Positions 1 to 8,272 of a stretch of DNA of 64,000 nt are shown one piece after another (the stretch's first letter is position 1; each line of letters starts with the position of its first letter). The notes under the pieces were generated by a model. The model did not search any database, had not been told where the DNA came from, and saw only the letters and a list, made by a program, of their open reading frames with translations. The position numbers were made by a program, and so were the translations under genes. The stretch lies in assembly GCA_963772335.1 (NCBI GenBank), contig CAVYXF010000001.1, positions 248,001 to 312,000 on the forward strand. Direction: 5' to 3'. The stretch is from CAVYXF01 sp963772335. GTDB lineage: Bacteria > Pseudomonadota > Alphaproteobacteria > Rhizobiales > Rhodomicrobiaceae.

Positions 1-113
1 CCGCGCCTCTCGAGGGTTACGGGCAGTTTGGCCGAACCAATTTCGCCGCCAGGGCTTGAAAGTCGCGGATCGAGGGTGCACTAGTACAGATACGACAGGA
101 CAGTATTCCTGAA

Positions 114-134
114 AATCATAAGAAGATCATAAGG
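114..134 (+). promoter_or_regulatory. 11-bp-period direct repeat before the ABC cluster
   Basis: Two near-identical decamers, AATCATAAGA at 114-123 and GATCATAAGG at 125-134, lie head to tail with an 11-bp period and end exactly at the ATG of the next gene. The first decamer recurs unchanged at 11408-11417 upstream of pqqA, again as the second member of an 11-bp-spaced pair. Direct repeats with one-helical-turn spacing are typical of OmpR-type regulators, and one is encoded at 16682. The regulatory role is inferred. Confidence 0.4.
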
Positions 135-1357
135 ATGAAACGCCTGAATATCCGGTCATGGGTCCTCGTATTGTTTGTCGCAGTGGGAAGTGCGTTCTCG
201 CTCAGCGCCGCCGCGCAGAATGCGACCCCGGAGGCTCAAAAAATCCCTCTCGGCTATTTGCGCGTGACGGGAGACGAGATCCTGCCGCTGTCGCGCATCG
301 ACGTCCCGCCGAAGGACAATGGCATTGCCGGCGCCCAGCTCGGCATCAAGGACAATCAGACCACCGGGCGTTTCACCAAGCAGGATTTCACCCTCACGGT
401 TGAGAACGCGGCGAACGAGGACGAGGCGCTCAAGGCGCTCGACAAATTCCTGCCGCCGGAACCAAGCTGATCGTGGTAGATGCGCCGAGCGCCGTGCAGC
501 TCAAGCTCTCCGAGCGTGCCGGGGCGGAGGGTGCGCTGCTCCTCAACATCAACGCGACCGATGACAGTTTGCGTGGCGAGAACTGCCGGGCAAACATGTT
601 TCACGTCGCCCCCAGCCGCAACATGCTGGCAGACGCGCTGGCCCAATACTTGGCGTGGAAGAAATGGCGGCGCTGGTTCCTGCTGTCGGGCGTTCATCCT
701 GACGATACCGCCTTCGCCGATGCCATAAAGCGGGCCGCCAAGCGCTTCGGCGCAACGATCGTCGAGGAGCGTCTTTACAAGGATACGGGCGGTGCGCGGC
801 GCACCGACACCGGCCACGAGCAGGTGCAGCAACAGATGCCGGTCTTCACCCAGCGCGCGCCAGAATATGACGTCGCGGTGGTGGCCGACGAGAGCGAGGT
901 GTTCGGCGCGTATATCCCCTACCGGACCTGGGATCCGCGGCCGGTTGTCGGCACCGCGGGGCTCGTTGCGACCACCTGGCACCCAGCCCATGAGGCCTGG
1001 GGCGGCACGCAGTTGCAGACCCGGTTCGAGCGAAATGCCAAGCGCTATATGACGGCGCTTGATTATCAGGCATGGGAAGCGGTGCGGCTCATCGGCGAGG
1101 CGGCCATCCGGACAAAGGCGAGCGATCTGCCGACCTTGCGCAAATTTATGCTCAACCCCGATTTCGGCCTAGGCGCTTTTAAAGGGCAGGCGGTGAATTT
1201 TCGCAGCTGGGACCGCCAGCTTCGCCAGCCCATCCTGCTGGTGAACCTGCAAATGGTGGTTTCGGTGTCGCCGCAGCCGGGCTTTCTGCATCAGTTTTAC
1301 GAAACGGACACGCTGGGCATCGACCAGCCGGAATCAAAATGCACCGCGCGCGGATAG
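135..1357 (+). pseudogene. PQQ-system ABC transporter substrate-binding protein, frameshifted
   Basis: This resembles the periplasmic binding proteins that accompany PQQ-dependent alcohol dehydrogenases (a branched-chain amino acid-binding-like fold). A signal peptide (about residues 1-27, ending AAAQ) opens the first frame. That frame stops at 470 after LPPEPS. The -1 frame continues through the stop without a break: from 458 it reads GTKLIVVDAP and then stays open to 1357. Restoring one G near 458 would rejoin both halves into about 407 residues, the size expected for this family. Both halves show family character and the downstream partners are intact, so this is either a very recent mutation or a sequencing error. 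It heads the ABC cluster running to 5155, and the substrate is unknown. Confidence 0.75.
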
Positions 1358-1376
1358 GGAGGCGTAGAAGCAGAAG

Positions 1377-2351
1377 ATGAAGTTGAGCCGATCAACGCTG
1401 ATTGCAGCTCTGGCAATCTCCGCCGCCGCCCATCCGGCCCACGCCTACACCGTCTACGTCTCGAACGAGAAGGACAACACCGTCACCGTCCTCGACAGCG
1501 ATAAGCTGGAGGTGACGGACACGATCAAGGTCGGCAACCGCCCGCGCGGCGTAACCACGACCAAGGACGGCAAATATCTGCTGGTGTGCGCCTCCGATGA
1601 CGACACCATCGAGATGGTCGACACCGCGACCAAGCAGATCGTCGGCACGCTGCCCTCGGGTGCCGATCCGGAGCTGTTCGTGCTCGCCCCTTCCGGCAAT
1701 CCGCTCTATGTCGCCAATGAGAACGACAACCTCGTGACCGTGATCGATGTCAATGAGAAGAAGGTGCTGGCGGAAATTCCGGTGGGCGTCGAGCCGGAAG
1801 GTATGGCCGTCAGCCCCGACGGCGGCACGCTGATCAATACCTCCGAAACCACCAATATGGCGCATTTCATCGACACCAAGTCCTATGAGGTGACCGATAA
1901 CGTGCTGGTGGATTCGCGACCGCGCTATGCGCAGTTCTCATCGGACGGAAAGCAGCTTTGGGTCTCCGCTGAGATCGGCGGCACGGTCAGCGTGATCGAT
2001 CCCGCCGCGAAGAAAATCATCAAGAAGATCGAGTTCTCCATCCCCGGCGTCAACAAGGAGACCATCCAGCCGGTCGGCATCCGCATTCTCAAGGATGACA
2101 GCAAGGCCTTCGTTGCGCTCGGGCCGGCCAACCGCGTGGCAGTCGTCGATGCCAAGACTTTCGAGGTGGAGAAGTACCTGCTCGTCGGACAGCGGGTCTG
2201 GCAGATGGCTTTCACCCCCGACGAGAAGCTCTTGTTCACCACCAACGGCAACTCCAACGACGTATCTGCTGTCGATGTCGCCAGCCTCAAAGTGGTGAAA
2301 TCCATCAAAGTCGGGCGCCAGCCGTGGGGCGTCGCGATCTCGCCGAACTAG
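1377..2351 (+). CDS. YVTN-family beta-propeller protein of PQQ-ABC cluster
   Basis: The product is an exported beta-propeller of 324 residues. A signal peptide ends near ...AHPAHAYT. It is followed by seven-bladed style repeats with the signatures VYVSNEKDNTVTVLD, LYVANENDNLVTVID and LFTTNGNSNDVSAVD. This matches the YVTN beta-propeller family that travels with PQQ-dependent alcohol catabolism ABC genes. The start at 1377 has a GGGAGG ribosome site somewhat far upstream. It lies 19 bp after the binding-protein gene and is probably co-transcribed with it. Such propellers usually mediate protein or ligand contacts in the periplasm. No catalytic residues are recognisable, so the exact role is unknown. 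Confidence 0.85.
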   Translation: MKLSRSTLIAALAISAAAHPAHAYTVYVSNEKDNTVTVLDSDKLEVTDTIKVGNRPRGVTTTKDGKYLLVCASDDDTIEMVDTATKQIVGTLPSGADPELFVLAPSGNPLYVANENDNLVTVIDVNEKKVLAEIPVGVEPEGMAVSPDGGTLINTSETTNMAHFIDTKSYEVTDNVLVDSRPRYAQFSSDGKQLWVSAEIGGTVSVIDPAAKKIIKKIEFSIPGVNKETIQPVGIRILKDDSKAFVALGPANRVAVVDAKTFEVEKYLLVGQRVWQMAFTPDEKLLFTTNGNSNDVSAVDVASLKVVKSIKVGRQPWGVAISPN

Positions 2352-2369
2352 TGAGTGGATTTCAGATTG

Positions 2370-2390
2370 GTGCCCCCCTGCCGAGGGCAC
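2370..2390 (+). other. small intergenic hairpin
   Basis: GTGCCC at 2370-2375 can pair with GGGCAC at 2385-2390 across a 9-nt loop. No T-tract follows, so it is not a standard terminator. It may stabilise a processed mRNA end between the propeller and the next gene, or have no role. Confidence 0.3.
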
Positions 2391-2417
2391 TAGGACCGGA
2401 ATGAGGGAGGGGAAAAC

Positions 2418-2849
2418 ATGAAAATAATATGGACCGGCCTGGCAATTGGCGGGGTATGTGCCGCGGTTCTGGCCACCAGCGCAATGGCCGGCGATCTCGC
2501 CATTAAGGCGCAAAAACTCCCCGAACTTGAGATCGGCCTGGGCGATGCCGGCTTCGGCTTGTCGCAGAAGGAATATAGTCTGGAGGCCGGGAAAGCCTAT
2601 CGCTGGAACATTAAGGGCACCGGCAAGCAGGAATGCGTGCTGCGCGGCGCCGAATTCTTCTCCTCCATTTATATCCGCCAGATCGCGGCCGGCGATTTGG
2701 AAATCCTCAATCCCTCCTTCACCGGTTTTGAGCTGGACGATCCGAGCGAATTCGAGCTGTATTTTGTGCCGATCCGGGCCGGAAAGTTCAAGATCGGCTG
2801 CACTGGACTGGAACCAAAGGGGATGACGGTCGATATCACCGTCAAATAG
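2418..2849 (+). CDS. small periplasmic cupredoxin-like protein
   Basis: This is a 143-residue exported protein with a strong GGGAGGGG ribosome site 5 bp before the ATG. The signal peptide ends at ...SAMAG. The mature part is predicted to be all-beta, with the pattern YSLEAGKAYRWNIKGTG, EC, an aromatic stretch and IGCTGLEPKGM near the C-terminus. That recalls cupredoxin-like folds, but the usual His-Cys-His-Met copper ligand set is not evident. Two cysteines (in QECVL and IGCTG) could form a disulfide. It sits between the propeller and the ABC ATPase genes, so a role as an accessory to the exporter or dehydrogenase is likely. I do not recognise a named family with certainty. Confidence 0.7.
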   Translation: MKIIWTGLAIGGVCAAVLATSAMAGDLAIKAQKLPELEIGLGDAGFGLSQKEYSLEAGKAYRWNIKGTGKQECVLRGAEFFSSIYIRQIAAGDLEILNPSFTGFELDDPSEFELYFVPIRAGKFKIGCTGLEPKGMTVDITVK

Positions 2850-2862
2850 AGGCAAAAACGTT

Positions 2863-3681
2863 TTGCAGGAGCAGGTCAGGGTTACGGACGAGGTGGAGCA
2901 GCCGGCCATCCTGAAGGGCGAAGCCGCGCTCAGTGTCGAGCATGTTTCGCATTCCTTCGGCAGCCGCCACGTGCTCCACGACGTCAGCCTGAGCGTAGGG
3001 CAGGGGCGGTTCTGCGCCCTCCTCGGCCTCAACGGTGCCGGCAAGACCACCCTGTTTTCGCTGATTACCCGGCTTTACAACAACCGTTCCGGACGGATTG
3101 CCGTGCTCGGCTATGACGTCCGCCGCCAGCCGATGGAGGCGCTGCGCCGGCTGGGCGTGGTGTTCCAGAGCCGCACCCTCGATCTGGAGCTCTCGATCAG
3201 CCAAAATCTCGCCTATCACGCCGCCCTCCACGGCCTTTCCGCCCGGTTCGGGCGGGAGCGGGCCACGGCGGAGCTGCAGCGCGCCGGGCTCACCGAACGG
3301 GCCAGCGAGAAGGTCCGCAACCTCTCGGGCGGCCAGATGCGGCGGGTGGAGATCGCCCGCGCCCTCTTGCACCAGCCACCGCTTCTGCTTTTGGACGAGC
3401 CAACCGTCGGCCTCGACATTGCCGCCCGCGCCGACATCCTCGCCCGGGTGCGGATGCTGGCCGAGCAGGACCGGCTCGGCGTGCTCTGGGCGACGCATCT
3501 TATCGACGAGATTGAGCCGGGCGACGATGTGGTGATCCTGCATAGCGGCCGCGTTCTCCAATCCGGTCCGGTTCGCGATGTACTGGCGGCAACCGCAAGC
3601 GCGAACGTCAGCGAGGCCTTCTCCAAGCTCACCGGATTAACCAAGAGCGAGGGAGACGTCGATGCCGGCAATGGTCACTGA
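2863..3681 (+). CDS. ABC transporter ATP-binding protein (PQQ-dependent alcohol system)
   Basis: This cytoplasmic ATPase belongs to the ABC-2/drug-type family associated with PQQ alcohol dehydrogenase clusters. Walker A is GLNGAGKTT (about residues 60-68), the signature is LSGGQMRRVEIARALL, Walker B is LLLLDEPTVGLD, and the switch histidine is in WATHLIDE. The start codon is TTG at 2863, 13 bp after the preceding stop. The stop overlaps the permease gene by 20 bp, indicating translational coupling. Together with the permease it should form a transporter working with the periplasmic propeller and binding protein. Direction and substrate are not shown by sequence; ABC-2 architecture usually means export. 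Confidence 0.9.
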   Translation: MQEQVRVTDEVEQPAILKGEAALSVEHVSHSFGSRHVLHDVSLSVGQGRFCALLGLNGAGKTTLFSLITRLYNNRSGRIAVLGYDVRRQPMEALRRLGVVFQSRTLDLELSISQNLAYHAALHGLSARFGRERATAELQRAGLTERASEKVRNLSGGQMRRVEIARALLHQPPLLLLDEPTVGLDIAARADILARVRMLAEQDRLGVLWATHLIDEIEPGDDVVILHSGRVLQSGPVRDVLAATASANVSEAFSKLTGLTKSEGDVDAGNGH

Positions 3682-4522
3682 TCAGGCCGCAGCCGCACTG
3701 CTCGCACGGCCGCTCGGCTTCGCCGCTTACTGGCGGTGCCTGATCGGTATCATGTGGCGCGAGGCCCTGCGCTTCCTGCATCAGCGCGGCCGTTTCATTT
3801 CCGCGCTGGTCCGTCCGCTGGTCTGGCTGTTCATTTTCGCCGCGGGCTTCCGCTCGGTGCTCGGCGTCTCGATCATCCCGCCTTACGAGACCTATGTGCT
3901 CTATGAGGTCTATATCGCGCCCGGCCTGATGGCCATGATCCAGCTGTTTGCCGGCATGCAGTCCTCGCTCGCCATGGTCTATGACCGCGAGATGGGCAAT
4001 ATGCGCATCCTGATGACCTCGCCCTTCCCGCGCTGGTATCTGCTGACGTCAAAACTGCTGGCGGGCGTCGCGGTCTCGGTGCTGCAGGTTTATGCGTTTC
4101 TGCTGGTCGCCTATTTCTGGGAAGTCGAACCGCCGCTCTACGGCTATCTGACCGTCCTGCCGGCGCTCATTCTTTCCGGGATGATGCTGGGGTCGCTCGG
4201 CCTGCTCTTGTCCTCCATGATCCGGCAGCTGGAGAATTTCGCCGGCGTCATGAACTTCGTCATCTTCCCGATGTTCTTTTCTTCGTCAGCCCTTTATCCG
4301 CTGTGGCGTGTCCAGGAGGCGAGCCCTCTGCTTTATGACATCTGCCGCCTCAATCCGTTCACCTATGCGGTTGAGCTGACTCGCTTTGCCTTTTATGGTC
4401 AGCTGAACATGCAGGCGTTCGCCGTCGTGATCGGCTGCACGGCCGTGTTCCTCGGGCTGTCGGTGCTGGCCTACGATCCGGGCCGCGGGCTGATCGCGAG
4501 GCGGGGCGGGGCGAGAGAATAG
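3662..4522 (+). CDS. ABC-2 type transporter permease
   Basis: The product is an inner membrane permease of 286 residues with about six hydrophobic spans and the ABC-2 hallmark region (LNPFTYAVELTRFAFYGQ) near the C-terminus. The long cytoplasmic N-terminus precedes the first span at WLFIFAAGF. It overlaps the ATPase gene by 20 bp and precedes the coiled-coil protein gene by 9 bp, so the unit is an operon. Its relatives include the permeases of the PQQ-dependent alcohol systems of pseudomonads and methylotrophs. Substrate is unknown. Confidence 0.88.
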   Translation: MPAMVTDQAAAALLARPLGFAAYWRCLIGIMWREALRFLHQRGRFISALVRPLVWLFIFAAGFRSVLGVSIIPPYETYVLYEVYIAPGLMAMIQLFAGMQSSLAMVYDREMGNMRILMTSPFPRWYLLTSKLLAGVAVSVLQVYAFLLVAYFWEVEPPLYGYLTVLPALILSGMMLGSLGLLLSSMIRQLENFAGVMNFVIFPMFFSSSALYPLWRVQEASPLLYDICRLNPFTYAVELTRFAFYGQLNMQAFAVVIGCTAVFLGLSVLAYDPGRGLIARRGGARE

Positions 4523-4531
4523 GAGGGAGAG

Positions 4532-5155
4532 ATGCGCCAGTTCAGGCTTTGCGGACTCGTTGCTATCGGCGCCGTGGTTTCGGCGCTGGCAGGGGGCGCA
4601 GCTTCGGCGGCACCTGCCGGGGAGTGGCCCTGTGTACAGCCGCGCGTGCCGGAGCTAAGCGTTGGCGCCTTTTGGTCCGGACCGCCACTCGATCCCGCCA
4701 ATGCGGCGTGGCGTGAGCAGCCCGACATGGCAAAGCTGGTGACGAGCGTGGTCTCGCGCCGCACGCCGGTTGAGGATGCGGAGAAGATGATCGCCGACTT
4801 CGCCGGGGCGCATAAGGATGACAAGGCGGAGCTGGCGCTGATCTTCGCTGGGAGCTTTTCCGAGCTGAACAGCCTGCGCACGCAGATCGTCCATGGCATC
4901 GAGCGCTTCGCCCGCAATCAGCGCCAGCTCTCCGACGAGATCAACAAGGATCGCGCCGAGCTGACCGCCTTGCGCGACGCGAGCGAGAAGACCGATCAGC
5001 AGCGCGCGCGCGTGCAGGAGTTGTTGACCAAGATTCAGTGGGAGACACGCCTTCACAATGAGCGCCAGAGCTCGCTGCGCTACGTCTGCGAGGCTCCGGT
5101 TCTCCTGGAGCAGCGCATCTTCGCCATCGCCCGCGCGGTCCAGAACGAGATGTAA
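4532..5155 (+). CDS. periplasmic coiled-coil protein of the ABC cluster
   Basis: This is a 207-residue exported protein; the ATG follows an AGGAGGGAG ribosome site. The signal peptide (to about ...ASAAPAG) is followed by a WPCVQPRVPELSVGAFWSGP segment and then a long heptad-rich helix (about residues 110-175, rich in E, Q, K and R). A cysteine near the C-terminus (RYVCEAP) may pair with the one in WPCV. I do not recognise a characterised family. Position as the last gene of the ABC operon suggests a structural or adaptor role in the envelope, which is inference. Confidence 0.7.
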   Translation: MRQFRLCGLVAIGAVVSALAGGAASAAPAGEWPCVQPRVPELSVGAFWSGPPLDPANAAWREQPDMAKLVTSVVSRRTPVEDAEKMIADFAGAHKDDKAELALIFAGSFSELNSLRTQIVHGIERFARNQRQLSDEINKDRAELTALRDASEKTDQQRARVQELLTKIQWETRLHNERQSSLRYVCEAPVLLEQRIFAIARAVQNEM

Positions 5156-5216
5156 CGCCGGTGGTGGGTGGGGTTTCCTCGCTCTTCGTCCGGCCGCAAT
5201 TCATCCGGAGCCTCAG

Positions 5217-5612
5217 ATGACCGACGACGAGCGCTCCATCCGCGCTGTGATTGAGAGGTGGATGGCGGCAACCAAGACCGGCGATACGGCAACAGTGCTC
5301 GGCTTGATGACGGACGACGCCGTCTTCATGATCCCCGGCCGCGAGCCGTTCGGAAAGGATGTATTCGCGGCGGCATCCGGCGACATGCAGGGCATCAGCA
5401 TCGACGGTCAAAGCGATATTGTTGAGCTGAAGGTGTTCGGTGACTGGGCGTTCGCGCGCACGCATATCACTGTGACGATGACCATGGAGGGCGCCGCGCC
5501 GATGCGCCGGTCCGGCTATACGTTGAGCCTGTTCGAGAAGGGTGCGGACGGACAATGGCGCCTCGCGCGCGACGCCAATTTGCTCGCCGAGGATAAGCCG
5601 CCTGCAAACTGA
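5217..5612 (+). CDS. SnoaL-like / SgcJ-EcaC family protein
   Basis: This cytoplasmic protein of 131 residues has the cystatin-like alpha/beta cone fold typical of the SnoaL/NTF2 superfamily. It opens with an ERSIRAVIERWMAATKTGD helix and continues with LMTDDAVFMIPGREPF and WRLARDANLL. An upstream extension in the same frame back to 5058 overlaps the previous gene and lacks family similarity, so the ATG at 5217 was chosen. Members act as small-molecule isomerases or hydrolases, or simply bind ligands. The substrate here cannot be inferred. It is 61 bp after the ABC operon and may be transcribed with it. Confidence 0.75.
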   Translation: MTDDERSIRAVIERWMAATKTGDTATVLGLMTDDAVFMIPGREPFGKDVFAAASGDMQGISIDGQSDIVELKVFGDWAFARTHITVTMTMEGAAPMRRSGYTLSLFEKGADGQWRLARDANLLAEDKPPAN

Positions 5613-5650
5613 CCGGTGCGTGCTGTTTCATTGAACCGGCAACATTCTGG

Positions 5651-6205
5651 ATGTACCGTATTGTCATGACCGCGCATGCCCGTATGACTGTGCCTGAGTT
5701 CCTCGCCTGGACGGAAAGACAGCCGCGCGGGCGCTACGAGCTTTGGAACGGGCAGCCGATCGAGATGTCACCGGAGCGAGCGCGTCACGCAAAAACCAAA
5801 TTCGCCATCGCAACCGCCTTAGCCAACGCAATCCAGCAAGCAGGGCTCGCCTGTCACATGCTCCCTGACGGCATGACGGTGCGCATCGACGAGCGCACCG
5901 CTTATGAGCCGGACGCGCTTGTCTATTGCGGCGCGGAGTTGCCTGGCGATGCGGTGATCGTGCCGGAGCCCATTATACTGGTGGAAGTCGCTTCGCCAGG
6001 AACGGCTAGCATGGACACCGGCGTGAAGCTGGCGGACTACTTCTCACTGCCGAGTGTCATGCACTATCTCATTCTTGATCCCGAACGCCGGGTGATTACC
6101 CATCATGCGCGCCGCTTAACGATCGAGACCGCCATTATCCGGGATGGCAATGTGCGCCTCAAGCCGCCGGGCATCGTCTTTCCCGCCGGTAGCGCATTTG
6201 CGTAG
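5651..6205 (+). CDS. Uma2-family (DUF820) putative restriction endonuclease
   Basis: This protein of about 184 residues has the PD-(D/E)XK nuclease core of the Uma2/DUF820 family: RYELWNGQPIEMSP near the N-terminus, a YEPDALVY aspartate strand, LVEVASPGT as the ExxS/T element, and KLADYFSLPSVMHYLIL. These proteins are abundant in cyanobacteria and scattered in proteobacteria. They are often solitary, and their cellular role is unclear. A second in-frame ATG at 5666 is an equally possible start, and neither has a strong ribosome site. It is convergent with the rhodanese-like gene, with only 9 bp between stops. It is unrelated to the methanol genes around it and may be an insertion. Confidence 0.8.
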   Translation: MYRIVMTAHARMTVPEFLAWTERQPRGRYELWNGQPIEMSPERARHAKTKFAIATALANAIQQAGLACHMLPDGMTVRIDERTAYEPDALVYCGAELPGDAVIVPEPIILVEVASPGTASMDTGVKLADYFSLPSVMHYLILDPERRVITHHARRLTIETAIIRDGNVRLKPPGIVFPAGSAFA

Positions 6206-6214
6206 AATCCCGCT

Positions 6215-6829
6215 TCAAAGCCGCGGCTCGACCTTAGATAGCGGCGCATCCGGAAAGCCCCAGCCATCAGTGCCCTGCGGAAACCAGGTGACATTGGTGT
6301 AGCCGTATTCCTTCTGTGCCCGGCGCGCCGCATTCCACGACATCCAGCAATTCGCCATGCAGAAGAACACCAGCGACTTCGCTTTGTCGCCGCCGGTCAG
6401 CTCCTCAAAACTCCGGCGGAAATAGGCGTCCATATCGGGCGGCAGCTTGCCGTAGCCGACATTGGGAAGCCACACGGAACCGGGGATGGTGGCGCGCACC
6501 ATATCGCGCCAAAGTGTGTCGTTCGGGAGATCGGGGGGCCTTACCGGGCGCGGCATCACATCGACGAAGACGGACTTGCCCTCATTCCAAAGCGTGCGCG
6601 CCTGCTGGGTGGTCACCACTTTCGCGCCGGCCAGCGTCTTCGGCGTCGGGCTGCGATAGTCCTCCATTTTGTACTCGGACGGCTCCGGCACGTCGTCTGC
6701 CCGGACCGGTGGCGGTGCGGATGCGAGGAGGAGGAAGAGGAAAAGCCCGGCGGCGATCACGCCGCCGCGGCGCCAGGCATTTCTAATGCGTGATGAGCTT
6801 GTCGGATTCGTCGAGCAAGGGGACGCCAT
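6215..6829 (-). CDS. PQQ-catabolism-associated rhodanese-like protein with C-x3-C-W motif
   Basis: This exported rhodanese-fold protein carries a FFCMANCWMSWNAARRA active-loop segment, the cysteine-tryptophan motif that defines a family found with PQQ-dependent dehydrogenases. A basic n-region (RNAWRR) and hydrophobic stretch (GLFLFLLLASA) form the signal peptide. The start is uncertain. The ATG at 6829 gives a 14-residue lead before the signal and overlaps the xoxJ stop; no ATG, GTG or TTG lies closer to the signal. It is the last gene of the xoxF-xoxG-xoxJ unit. A role in maturing or recycling the quinoprotein is suggested by association only. Confidence 0.78.
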   Translation of the reverse strand: MASPCSTNPTSSSRIRNAWRRGGVIAAGLFLFLLLASAPPPVRADDVPEPSEYKMEDYRSPTPKTLAGAKVVTTQQARTLWNEGKSVFVDVMPRPVRPPDLPNDTLWRDMVRATIPGSVWLPNVGYGKLPPDMDAYFRRSFEELTGGDKAKSLVFFCMANCWMSWNAARRAQKEYGYTNVTWFPQGTDGWGFPDAPLSKVEPRL

Positions 6830-7601
6830 AGCTGAGCAGGATCGCATCGATGTCATTCTGTCGCTTCGCAATCCACTCGTTGATTTGACGTTTCCAGTCC
6901 AGCTCGTTACGCCGCATACCCATGGTGATGCGGAAGGTCATCTTGGGGCCTTTTGTTTCGTGCACAAGCGGGGTAACAGTCAAGGGCGGCGTTGCTTTCT
7001 TGGCGTAATAGCCGCCGATCGGGCCCCAAACCACGCCGGCATCGATCTCGCCGGACTGGATCTCGGCCATCATCCTCTCGAGCGGCGCCTCGAACCGCCG
7101 GTCGACGGTCAAGGGATAGGGGCGGGCTTTGGCCATCATCCCGTTCATCGCCATGATGGTGGCGGGCGGCGTGCCTGCGACGACGCCGAGGGATTTGTCC
7201 TTGAGCAGCGGATCCTCGAGACTTTCCACCTTGGTGAGCGGACTATCCGGCTTGGTAACGAGGACATAGCTCGAGCGATAGTAGTGGTTGGTGTTCTGCA
7301 CCAGCTCGTCGCCCTGCGCCACGCCCATCACCAGATCGCAAACACCCACGTTGAGCGTGTTGCGGATAAATCCGGTCGCTTGCGGGAACCAAGTATAGGT
7401 GACCGGAACGCCGAGATCCTTGGCGAGAAGGTCGGCGATCTTATTCTCGAAACCTTCGCCTTTATCGTTGGAGAAAGGAATATTGGCCGGATCCGCGCAG
7501 ACGCGCAGCTGCGAGCGGTCCACCAAATCCGAAGTTTGGGCCTGCGCCATGCCGCAACAGACGGCAAGGCCAATACAAGCCGTCATGAGGAAGCGCCTCA
7601 T
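6783..7601 (-). CDS. xoxJ: XoxJ, quinoprotein-associated periplasmic binding protein
   Basis: The gene encodes a periplasmic solute-binding-type protein of about 272 residues, in the family adjacent to methanol dehydrogenases (MxaJ/XoxJ). The ATG at 7601 follows a well-placed GGGAGGT site. The signal peptide ends ...GMAQAQT, and the mature part opens LRVCADPANIPFSN, the family signature. Later segments GVCDLVMGVAQGDE and GVVWGPIGGYYAK match the two-lobed binding fold. XoxJ is thought to help activate apo-XoxF or load its cofactor and metal rather than to bind a transported solute. It lies 37 bp downstream of xoxG and overlaps the rhodanese-like gene, so it belongs to the xox operon. Confidence 0.92.
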   Translation of the reverse strand: MRRFLMTACIGLAVCCGMAQAQTSDLVDRSQLRVCADPANIPFSNDKGEGFENKIADLLAKDLGVPVTYTWFPQATGFIRNTLNVGVCDLVMGVAQGDELVQNTNHYYRSSYVLVTKPDSPLTKVESLEDPLLKDKSLGVVAGTPPATIMAMNGMMAKARPYPLTVDRRFEAPLERMMAEIQSGEIDAGVVWGPIGGYYAKKATPPLTVTPLVHETKGPKMTFRITMGMRRNELDWKRQINEWIAKRQNDIDAILLSYGVPLLDESDKLITH

Positions 7602-7638
7602 GGTCGGTTTACCTCCCAATCACCCTGTTGGAGGGGCA

Positions 7639-8169
7639 TTATTGCCCCATGCAGGAGTTTTCGTATTCCTTGGCGGCTTCGGGCTGATTTGCGTGCTTTG
7701 CCGGGCGACCGCGTGGGACGGCATCATCGGCGCGAGCCTTCAGGTAGACAAAGATGTCGTCCAGATAGCACATCACATTGCGGTTCGTTCCGAAGGCCGG
7801 CATCACGCTTTCCTGACCGCTGCCGACGCGCTGGCGGCCATTGGCCACGATCGAGCCGAAGTCCTCGTAAGACAGCTTTTTCAGCGAATCGGCCAGCGCT
7901 GGGGCGTAGGTGCTGCCCATACCGTCGGGGCCGTGGCAGACATGGCAGTCGGAGTGATAACGGCGGAAACCGCTATAAGTGTACCAATCGACCGTTCCGT
8001 CGGCCTCGACATTGTAGGTCGGGACGCCGTCCTTGGTGAAGTATTTGCCATCCTCCACCTTCTTGTCGCCGTCAGCAGTCTTGTCGCCCTCGGCCGCGAT
8101 CGCGACCGCTGCAAAGCCGGCAATCAAACCGGAGAGCATGAGCATCCTCAGCACGTTTCCACCCATCAT
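7639..8169 (-). CDS. xoxG: XoxG, c-type cytochrome electron acceptor of XoxF
   Basis: The product is a periplasmic monohaem cytochrome c. The haem motif is CHVCH (about residues 75-79 from this start), with a candidate distal Met in SVMPAFG. Two further cysteines (NVMCYLDD and NSCMGQ) fit the four-cysteine methanol-metabolism cytochrome family. A signal peptide ends ...VAIAAEG. A second ATG eight codons in (8145) is also possible. It receives electrons from XoxF and passes them towards the terminal oxidase. It sits 103 bp after xoxF with a strong hairpin between them, which could lower its expression relative to the dehydrogenase. Confidence 0.9.
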   Translation of the reverse strand: MMGGNVLRMLMLSGLIAGFAAVAIAAEGDKTADGDKKVEDGKYFTKDGVPTYNVEADGTVDWYTYSGFRRYHSDCHVCHGPDGMGSTYAPALADSLKKLSYEDFGSIVANGRQRVGSGQESVMPAFGTNRNVMCYLDDIFVYLKARADDAVPRGRPAKHANQPEAAKEYENSCMGQ

Positions 8170-8212
8170 TGTTTTATCCGGATAGCTTGGGAGACATCCC
8201 GTACAAAGACAA

Positions 8213-8242
8213 ACCGGCGCGACCGCTTGAGGCCGCGCCGGT
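8213..8242 (-). terminator. hairpin between xoxF and xoxG (partial terminator or mRNA stabiliser)
   Basis: ACCGGCGCG at 8213-8221 pairs perfectly with CGCGCCGGT at 8234-8242. On the minus strand the stem is followed by a T-rich TTTGTCTTTG. It probably attenuates read-through from xoxF into xoxG-xoxJ. The imperfect T-tract means termination is likely incomplete. Confidence 0.6.
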
Positions 8243-8272
8243 CTTTATATCAGTGCCAGTGCTTCACAAAGC

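Noticed and set aside
1..113. A coding tail of an upstream gene at the window edge
   Set aside because: No convincing frame or recognisable protein end could be read in this short stretch.
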